Shown: in pieces, positions 58,409 to 64,000 of the stretch
Numbering within the stretch: position 1 is the stretch's first letter
Layout: every line of letters begins with the position of its first letter
Assembly (NCBI GenBank): GCA_963662965.1
Contig: OY759970.1
Coordinates: 4,278,001-4,342,000, forward strand
Length of the DNA: 64,000 nucleotides
Origin: DTWD01 sp963662965
GTDB taxonomy: Bacteria > Acidobacteriota > Vicinamibacteria > Vicinamibacterales > UBA8438
Direction of reading: 5' to 3'
Translations under genes and position numbers: made by a program
The notes under the pieces: generated by a model
What the model saw: the letters and a program-made list of their open reading frames with translations, nothing else
Told to the model about the DNA's origin: nothing
Database searches by the model: none

Positions 58409-58472
58409 GTGGCTGCCGCACGCGTGCCCGGGGCAACACGCGCCGGCTACGCACTAACGAAACGCGCTCCAG
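58409..58472 (+). repeat. Repeat family B, copy 2
   Basis: About 62 bp matching 24901-24964, starting GTGGCTGCCGCACG. It spans the stop codon (58454-58456) of the minus-strand methyltransferase, so the gene's last residues come from the repeat. Confidence 0.7.
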
Positions 58473-59719
58473 CAGTAGTCGTGCGGCAGGTCGAGCAGCA
58501 CGCATCGACGGCGAAGCTCGGCGTAGTCGTTCCCGACCAGATCGGCAGTGATCGGTCCGCGGAGGTCGGCATCGACCGAGACCCGCCCCGGCAGATACTG
58601 CTTCGTCGCTGAGTACTCGTCCTCATACTCCCGGGTTGGGAACTCCAGGGTGAGCTGAGACCGTCCATCGTTGTAGTCGATTCTGTACAACGGATTCACC
58701 GCCAGCGTGTCACGCGTCTCCCCAGGCACTGCGACCGGGTAGGCGGCGAAGAGGGTGGGATCGGCGCTTGCCACCAGCGTCACCGAGTCGGTCGCCCCGA
58801 GGGCGTCCGGCGTGGCGTCGGCGGTCAAGTCGACCGTCTGTCGCTCGAGCAGGTCATCGAGGAGGCGCCGGTCGTCGAAGAGCCGGGCCCCGGTCGGTGC
58901 GTATAGATCTCGATAGGCCGACGGGGTCAACGTGTCGCCGGCCGAGACATTCTTCCCGAGTGCGCTGTGGAGATGCGGCATGAGGATGACACCGTCGTCA
59001 GCTGCCACCCGCATCATCTCCTGCGCGCAGAGCCGCTTGTGCCAGATATACGGAAAGGCGTCTGACAGTACCACCGTCGAGAAGTGCCCGGACACGAATG
59101 GGAGGGGGCTGCTCGCATCGCAGCAGATCGGGATGCACCCGGTGGCGGGCACGCGCGCGGCGAGCCAGAGCTTCCAGAAGTGCAGATCCGCGAGCATCGT
59201 ATCGCCGGCTGAGGGGCGCGCCATCAACACGCGGGTGAGGTGTCCCGAGCCGCCGCACAGATCGAGCGACGGCGCCGACCCCGCCGCCGCGCGTCGCTCG
59301 CTGTGCGTGATGACACGCAGCAGCGCCTCCGCCACGCGGTACGTCGGGTCAGAGAATCGATGGAGGAAGTAGTCGGCCTCGGCGTCGACGGAGAGGAGTG
59401 ACAGTAGCTCCCGGTAGGTCGGGATGCGGTCGGCGGTCAGCAGCTCGGAGAGCGCGGCGGCGCCCGGCCGGTCGAGACCGAGCAGCAGATGCCGCGCAGC
59501 GTCGGGATGTCCCGCCTCGAGCGTATGCATCGCCTCGCGCGTGCGGTCGTTCGTCATCAGCACCGGAATGCCGTCGACGACGGGAAACGTGCAGCACTCG
59601 CATCCGAGCACCGCCGACACGATGGTGTCGCCCACTTCTTGGCGCGCCGGGTTATCGACGACACAGACGCGGGTTCCGCAGAACGGGCATCGCAGAGGGG
59701 CGAGCGTGTCTGCGGTCAT
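58454..59719 (-). CDS. Methyltransferase with N-terminal zinc ribbon
   Basis: A 421-residue protein. A Trm112-like zinc ribbon at the N-terminus uses C11/C14 and C40/C42/C43 (CPFC and CECC). The SAM domain shows APSLDLCGGSGHLTRVLM, and the region GHFSTVVLSDAFPYIWHKR is typical of class I small-molecule methyltransferases. The C-terminal 120 residues are of unknown fold. Its ATG at 59719 overlaps the PIG-L stop as ATGA. It is the last gene of the five-gene minus-strand operon. Confidence 0.83.
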   Translation of the reverse strand: MTADTLAPLRCPFCGTRVCVVDNPARQEVGDTIVSAVLGCECCTFPVVDGIPVLMTNDRTREAMHTLEAGHPDAARHLLLGLDRPGAAALSELLTADRIPTYRELLSLLSVDAEADYFLHRFSDPTYRVAEALLRVITHSERRAAAGSAPSLDLCGGSGHLTRVLMARPSAGDTMLADLHFWKLWLAARVPATGCIPICCDASSPLPFVSGHFSTVVLSDAFPYIWHKRLCAQEMMRVAADDGVILMPHLHSALGKNVSAGDTLTPSAYRDLYAPTGARLFDDRRLLDDLLERQTVDLTADATPDALGATDSVTLVASADPTLFAAYPVAVPGETRDTLAVNPLYRIDYNDGRSQLTLEFPTREYEDEYSATKQYLPGRVSVDADLRGPITADLVGNDYAELRRRCVLLDLPHDYCWSAFR

Positions 59720-60510
59720 CGCGGCGTGCGTCCCAGGCTCTCGATGAACGCCACGCCCTTCCCGCCGACCGGCGCGCGCCGGTAGTGTTCGGTCCCGAGT
59801 AGGCGTGGGGCGTCGGCCTCGGTGACGAACGCCAGCGCGCTGTCGTGGAACTGGGAGTGATGGCACCGAAGCGCCTCGAGCTTACGCAGGCCGAACGCCT
59901 GGGCGTCGATGACGACCGTCGGCGGCAGACCGGCGGCACCCCACGCATCGGGGTCGTCTACGCCGAGGATCGCCGATGGGGGAGCGGACTCCATCCCCCG
60001 CGCTCGGCAGTCGTCCGTGACGCGGTCGACGAGTGCTCGCATCGAACCTGGCGGCGTGGTGGCGTAGAAGAGTGCGGGTGCGCGCTCGCGGAGCTGTCCC
60101 ACGGCGGCGGTGGTCCGCTCGTACACCGCAATGTGGTCGGGGTGACCGTAGACGCCGTCTTGATCGAACGTCACGATGACGTGGGGATGCTGGCGGTCGA
60201 TGGCGGCCGCAATATCGCGCTCGAGCAACGCCGCATCGAGCCACGGCAGCATGCCGTCTTCATGGGTGAGCAGCGTCGTCGACGCAATCCCGAGGACACT
60301 CGCCGCCGCGGCGAGCTCGTCACGGCGCCGTTGTCCGACGTCGCCCTCACCCTGAGCATGCTCGCCTCGGGTCAGACAGAGAAGGTTCACGTTTACGCCC
60401 CGTGCGGCGCTCCACGCCAGCAGTCCTCCGCAGAGGATCGCTTCGTCGTCTGGGTGGGCGGTGATGGCGAGGAGCGTGTGGCCGTCGAGATCGGATGATC
60501 GTGATCCCAT
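59716..60510 (-). CDS. PIG-L/LmbE-family deacetylase
   Basis: A 264-residue zinc-dependent N-deacetylase. The zinc and catalytic motif AHPDDE is at residues 18-23, and the second zinc motif HPDH is near residue 120 (GVYGHPDHIAVYE). Family members remove acetyl from N-acetylglucosaminyl lipids or conjugates, as in mycothiol, bacillithiol and GPI synthesis. The position between a glycosyltransferase and a methyltransferase suggests deacetylation of a GlcNAc-type unit added by the glycosyltransferase. The ATG at 60510 starts 13 bp after the previous stop. Confidence 0.9.
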   Translation of the reverse strand: MGSRSSDLDGHTLLAITAHPDDEAILCGGLLAWSAARGVNVNLLCLTRGEHAQGEGDVGQRRRDELAAAASVLGIASTTLLTHEDGMLPWLDAALLERDIAAAIDRQHPHVIVTFDQDGVYGHPDHIAVYERTTAAVGQLRERAPALFYATTPPGSMRALVDRVTDDCRARGMESAPPSAILGVDDPDAWGAAGLPPTVVIDAQAFGLRKLEALRCHHSQFHDSALAFVTEADAPRLLGTEHYRRAPVGGKGVAFIESLGRTPR

Positions 60511-60523
60511 GACTCGCTGTTCG

Positions 60524-61591
60524 CTACGCGGTGCGCGTACGAGACGCCCGAGGCAGCCGCGAGTAGACTTCGATATAGCCGTCGACCATCCGGTCTGGGC
60601 TGAAGCGCTCGACGGCGCGTCCGTGGACGTGAGCCCGGTCGAGGGCGAGGACCCGCGGCAACTCGGTGACGAGGCGGTCGAGCGTATCGAAGACGCCCCC
60701 GGTGATACCGTCATCGACGATCTCTCGCACGGCCCCGCAGTCGAGCCCGGCCACCGGCGTTCCACACGTCATCGCCTCGGCCAAGACGAGGCCAAACGGC
60801 TCCTCGGCCTGAAGCGGGTAGAGCAGCGCCCTGGCGCCACCGAGGAGCGCCACTTTGCCGGCCAGGTCGACCTCACCCTCGAACACGACGCGGTCTCCGT
60901 CCACCAGGGGCGCCACCACTTCGCGGAAGTAGTCGTTCTCGGCGGCGGCAAGCACGAGGCGCATGTTCGCGCGACGCGCCGCCGCGATCGCCTGGAGCAC
61001 GCCTTTACCGTCGGTGAACCGACCGAGAAAGAGCAGATAGTCGTCGGGATCGGGACGAAAGGCGAGCCGCGCGATGTCGACGGCATGGTGCACCGTGCCG
61101 ACGACGTTCAGTCCCTGCATGTGGCGCGCCTGCGCACGCGAGACAGCGACGAACGGGGCCTCGGAGTACCTCGACCAGAGCGCAATCTCAGGCGTGGTCG
61201 GCGTGTGGTGCAGTGTCTGGACAATCGGCGTCGATGAGACGCCGCTGTAGGCAAGCGACATCGGCGTGTATTCGGCCTGGTAATGGATGACATCGAACGT
61301 GTCGGCGAGTTCGACGGCCGCCGCGAGATTGAACAGCTCGCACAGTTCCCACGGCCACATCGATTCGTCCTCGTTGTAGCCGTGTTCGAACGTGGCGTGC
61401 AGCTCGCCGGTAGTGACCGACGACGCAGTGGCGAAGAGCGTGACGTGATGGCCGCGCGCGACGAGTCCGTTCACGAGCAGGTCGGTCACCGTTTCGATCG
61501 AGCCCGAGCGGGGCGGTGGGACCGATTGCGCGACGGGAGCGACCTGCGCGATCCGGAGCGGTCTGTCGAGTCGTGATCGTCGGGCCATCAT
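60524..61591 (-). CDS. GT4 glycosyltransferase
   Basis: A 355-residue family 4 glycosyltransferase. The acceptor half begins RIAQVAPVAQSVPPPRSG with VTDLLVNGLVARGHHVTL. The donor half has LLFLGRFTDGKGVLQAI and QAEEPFGLVLAEAMTCG, the E-x7-E motif. The ATG at 61591 overlaps the preceding stop as ATGA. Together with PIG-L it resembles the GlcNAc-transfer and deacetylation pair of thiol-sugar pathways, but no inositol or malate ligand is implied here. Confidence 0.89.
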   Translation of the reverse strand: MMARRSRLDRPLRIAQVAPVAQSVPPPRSGSIETVTDLLVNGLVARGHHVTLFATASSVTTGELHATFEHGYNEDESMWPWELCELFNLAAAVELADTFDVIHYQAEYTPMSLAYSGVSSTPIVQTLHHTPTTPEIALWSRYSEAPFVAVSRAQARHMQGLNVVGTVHHAVDIARLAFRPDPDDYLLFLGRFTDGKGVLQAIAAARRANMRLVLAAAENDYFREVVAPLVDGDRVVFEGEVDLAGKVALLGGARALLYPLQAEEPFGLVLAEAMTCGTPVAGLDCGAVREIVDDGITGGVFDTLDRLVTELPRVLALDRAHVHGRAVERFSPDRMVDGYIEVYSRLPRASRTRTA

Positions 61592-62709
61592 GACATGACC
61601 CGTTCCAGGACCGGCGGGAGGACGCGTGTGGCGTCGAAACACTCATGCGCGAGGTCGCGGGCGCGACGGGCATGACGGTCGTAGTCGCGCTCGATACGGT
61701 CGATTCCCGCGATTGCATCATCGATGGTCTCGAACGGGATCACACCGTCGCCGGACGGGAGATGGGCGGTCCACCCGGTGTCCTGCACCACCGCGGGACG
61801 ACCGGCCGCGAGATAGCATTCTGTCCGATCGCTGAACCAGCCGGACCGGTGAGCGACGTAGGCATGTTTCGCGACGCCGATCTCGGCGCGTGAACGCTGG
61901 ATAAAGGTGCGGTAGTCGTCAAGCGTGCGCGAGACTTCCATGCCGGCCACGGGGCACCAGCCGTGGTGACGCAGGAGATCGAGCGGGCCATTGACGGCGA
62001 TCTCGAATGAGGCGTTCGTCCGAGCGGGAAGATCGATGAAGCGGACGAATTCCTTATCCTTATTGCCATCGACATCGGTGAAGCTGTCCGTTTGCCACGT
62101 CATCACCGTCGTGAACCGGTCGTGGGCCGGGGGAGTGTGCGAGCACCAGAGCTCCGTGATGATCGGCTGCCAAGTCTTGTGCCAGGTGAACTCGCCGGTC
62201 GGGACGTCGGAGACCGGCGTTCCGATGTTGGCCCCGAATGTGTAGAGATGGGTGAAGCCGCGGAAGAACTCGACGTACCACGGCACGGCTTTGGCGATGG
62301 CGAGCTGCGTGAAGACGGGGTCCGAGTCGATGAAGACGCGCTTCGGAATGGAGCGGTATTCGTCACGCCAGAACCACGACCCGCCAGAGAGATTGATGTA
62401 GAGGTCGGCGTCCTGACAGAAGGCGCGGAGCGCCTCTCGCGACATCCCGTGATACGTCCCGTCAAAGTTGACGAAGCACCAACGCTTCCCCAGCCCGAAT
62501 CGGTCGAGCGCGTCATGAATGTAGCGGGTACCGTAGCTCGGGTCGATCGAGATGGCATTGGCGTCAGGATCATAAATGCATTCACCAGTGTCCTCGATAT
62601 AGCAGACCTCATGACCAAGGCTGCGGAGGCCGAGCAGATACATCAGCGAACACCAGGTGACACCGCCGAACGGGTAGCGCGCGATGATGCCGGCGAGCAC
62701 GATTCTCAC
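61588..62709 (-). CDS. GT-B-like glycosyltransferase (YkvP-type)
   Basis: A 373-residue protein. The start MRIVLAGIIARYPFGGVTW resembles GT-B N-termini. The C-terminal third has RSRAEIGVAKHAYVAHRSG and ECYLAAGRPAVVQDTGW, the pattern of group-1-like glycosyltransferases that act on spore or surface conjugates. A GTG at 62709 overlaps the ABC transporter stop as GTGA. The acceptor and donor are unknown. I am less sure of this call than of the GT4 enzymes. Confidence 0.75.
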   Translation of the reverse strand: MRIVLAGIIARYPFGGVTWCSLMYLLGLRSLGHEVCYIEDTGECIYDPDANAISIDPSYGTRYIHDALDRFGLGKRWCFVNFDGTYHGMSREALRAFCQDADLYINLSGGSWFWRDEYRSIPKRVFIDSDPVFTQLAIAKAVPWYVEFFRGFTHLYTFGANIGTPVSDVPTGEFTWHKTWQPIITELWCSHTPPAHDRFTTVMTWQTDSFTDVDGNKDKEFVRFIDLPARTNASFEIAVNGPLDLLRHHGWCPVAGMEVSRTLDDYRTFIQRSRAEIGVAKHAYVAHRSGWFSDRTECYLAAGRPAVVQDTGWTAHLPSGDGVIPFETIDDAIAGIDRIERDYDRHARRARDLAHECFDATRVLPPVLERVMS

Positions 62710-64000
62710 GGCGTTGCCCCGGCGGGGGTGTCGAGCGGGTCGCCGTCGAAGAGCGCCCGCTCGTCGAGCGACCGTCCACGCGCAAGCCGTGACCAGAGGC
62801 GCCGATACAGCTCGCAGTGCGCCAAGAGTGCGTCGTGGGTGCCGGTCGCGGTGACGCGTCCGTGGTGGATCACGATGATGCGTGTCGCGTCGCGGATCGT
62901 CGACAGCCGGTGCGCAATGACGATCGTCGTGCGCCCAGCCCGTAACTGACGGACGCGTTCAAAGACGGCCTCCTCCGAGATCGCGTCGACCGCCGACGTC
63001 GGTTCGTCCAACAGGAGGATCGGTGCGTCTTTGAGAAAGGCGCGCGCCAGGCCGAGGCGCTGGCGCTCGCCGCCCGACAGCGAGGCGCCCGCCTCACCGA
63101 CCTCGGAGTCGTAGCCGTTCGGCAGCGTGGCGATAGAGTCGTGAATCTGCGCCGCCCGCGCCGCCCGCTCGACCTCGTCATCCGACGCATCGAGTTGGCC
63201 AAAGCGGATGTTGTCGGCGACGGTCCCCGCAAGTAGCACCGGGTCCTGCGGCACGAGCGCAATCTGCTCGCGTAGCCGCCGAAGGCCAAACTGGGTGACG
63301 TCGATATTGTCAATCAGCACCCGGCCAGACGTCGCATCGAAGAGCCGCGGGATGAGGTTGATGAGCGTCGTCTTGCCGGCGCCGGTCAGGCCGACGATCG
63401 CCACGACTTCGCCGGGATGCGCATCGAAGCTCACTTCGTCGATCACCGTGCGGCTGCCGTCGTACGAGAAGCCGACATCCTCAAACCGGATGTGACCTGC
63501 GATGACGCCGACCAGCGCGCCCGGAGCGTCAGGGGCTTCTGGTTCAAGCGCGAGGATGTCGCGCACACGCGTGGTACTGACCGCCGCTTGCTGGAGGGAG
63601 CCAATGGTGTGCGCGATGGACGAGATCGGGTCGTATACAGCGGCCATGTAGGCGATGACGACGAGCAGCGTCCCGATCTCCAACGAGCCCTCGAGCACGT
63701 GCAGACCGCCGACGACCAGGATGAGCGCCGTCCCCACGAGCGTCACGCCGGTCACGGCAGCGGAAAACAGCGACTCCTGCCAGGTGAGGGTAAGTCGCGC
63801 GTCGATCGTCTGCGTGCTCGCGCGAACGAACCGGTCATGCTCGTGGCGCTCGCGGGCAAAGCTCTTGATGGCAGCGATCGCCCGCAATGTTTCGTAGGCG
63901 CGCTCAATCAGCCACGACTCGCGCGTCTTGACCGTCTCCGCCCGGCGGACCAGCGTCCGCGTGTGATATCGCAAGCAGAGATAGAGAAACGGCGTCACGC
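62706..64000 (-). CDS. ABC exporter, fused permease-ATPase (5' end cut by window edge)
   Basis: At least 431 residues of a type IV ABC exporter. The visible part includes the last membrane helices of the permease and the whole ATPase. Walker A is GLTGAGKTT, the signature is LSGGERQRLG, Walker B is ILLLDEPTSAVD, and the H-loop is IVIAHRLST. It belongs to the MsbA/multidrug family, which exports lipids, glycolipids or small molecules. As the first visible gene of the operon with two glycosyltransferases, PIG-L and a methyltransferase, it probably exports their product. The N-terminus lies beyond 64000. Confidence 0.9.
   Translation of the reverse strand, partial: VTPFLYLCLRYHTRTLVRRAETVKTRESWLIERAYETLRAIAAIKSFARERHEHDRFVRASTQTIDARLTLTWQESLFSAAVTGVTLVGTALILVVGGLHVLEGSLEIGTLLVVIAYMAAVYDPISSIAHTIGSLQQAAVSTTRVRDILALEPEAPDAPGALVGVIAGHIRFEDVGFSYDGSRTVIDEVSFDAHPGEVVAIVGLTGAGKTTLINLIPRLFDATSGRVLIDNIDVTQFGLRRLREQIALVPQDPVLLAGTVADNIRFGQLDASDDEVERAARAAQIHDSIATLPNGYDSEVGEAGASLSGGERQRLGLARAFLKDAPILLLDEPTSAVDAISEEAVFERVRQLRAGRTTIVIAHRLSTIRDATRIIVIHHGRVTATGTHDALLAHCELYRRLWSRLARGRSLDERALFDGDPLDTPAGATP

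Noticed and set aside
1..64000. CRISPR arrays, phage genes, integrase or transposase genes
   Set aside because: I saw no regularly spaced direct repeats and no recognisable recombinase. The only mobile signal is the small MITE-like element.

Overview
The window is high-GC, densely coded bacterial DNA. It has no rRNA, tRNA, CRISPR array or replication origin that I can recognise. The gene content points to an Acidobacteriota lineage of the Vicinamibacteria type; this is an inference from gene families, not a phylogeny. The indicators are many exported PQQ beta-propeller dehydrogenases, paired DUF1592/DUF1587-type haem proteins and DUF1552 proteins with exported ankyrin proteins, two paralogues of a secreted 'PDLQGxW' family, and futalosine-route menaquinone genes.

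Layout. (1) 1-5.2 kb: the start of a sulfatase, a broken beta-helix gene, and a four-gene minus-strand operon in which korA and korB (2-oxoacid:ferredoxin oxidoreductase) sit between two CBS-domain genes. (2) 5.2-24.4 kb: mostly exported proteins. Two copies of an ankyrin/DUF1592/DUF1552 module are present in permuted order. Between them lie a haem protein with a terpene-cyclase-like toroid, a soluble PQQ sugar dehydrogenase, a hydrolase broken by one nonsense codon, and two dehydrogenases. The block ends with mqnB-mqnD. (3) 24.4-41.5 kb: a 605-bp non-coding stretch, then four PQQ dehydrogenases and a decayed fifth, a tannase-like lipoprotein, a small cytochrome c, a third ankyrin gene, and several frameshifted genes. 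(4) 41.5-45.4 kb: a four-gene sodium-pumping acyl-CoA decarboxylase operon, read in the order carboxyltransferase, gamma, biotin carrier, beta. (5) 46.4-64 kb: a compact cluster of 17 genes holding a divergent pterin-synthase homologue, GTP cyclohydrolase II, a RibD-type reductase, a creatininase-family amidohydrolase, four methyltransferases, three glycosyltransferase-like proteins, PIG-L, a CDP-alcohol phosphotransferase, a phosphoglycerol-transferase/sulfatase-fold membrane enzyme, a DoxX-like protein, an LPG-synthase-type flippase, a medium-chain dehydrogenase and an ABC exporter. Many of these genes overlap by 4 bp.

How the parts may work together. The left two thirds is a periplasmic oxidation economy: quinoproteins and c-type haem proteins oxidise sugars and alcohols and would pass electrons to a menaquinone-based chain, while the decarboxylase pump makes a sodium gradient. 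The right third is the best candidate for an undescribed system. Its enzymes suggest a GTP-derived pyrimidine or pterin compound that is methylated, glycosylated, perhaps joined to a lipid or phosphoglycerol unit, and exported. No product can be read from sequence alone.

The non-coding sequence holds three kinds of structure: a four-copy GC-rich hairpin repeat at gene 3' ends (family A), a two-copy repeat also at gene 3' ends (family B), and a 100-bp element with 24-bp inverted ends and a 4-bp target duplication. Seven genes are visibly broken, which means either real decay or consensus errors in the assembly.
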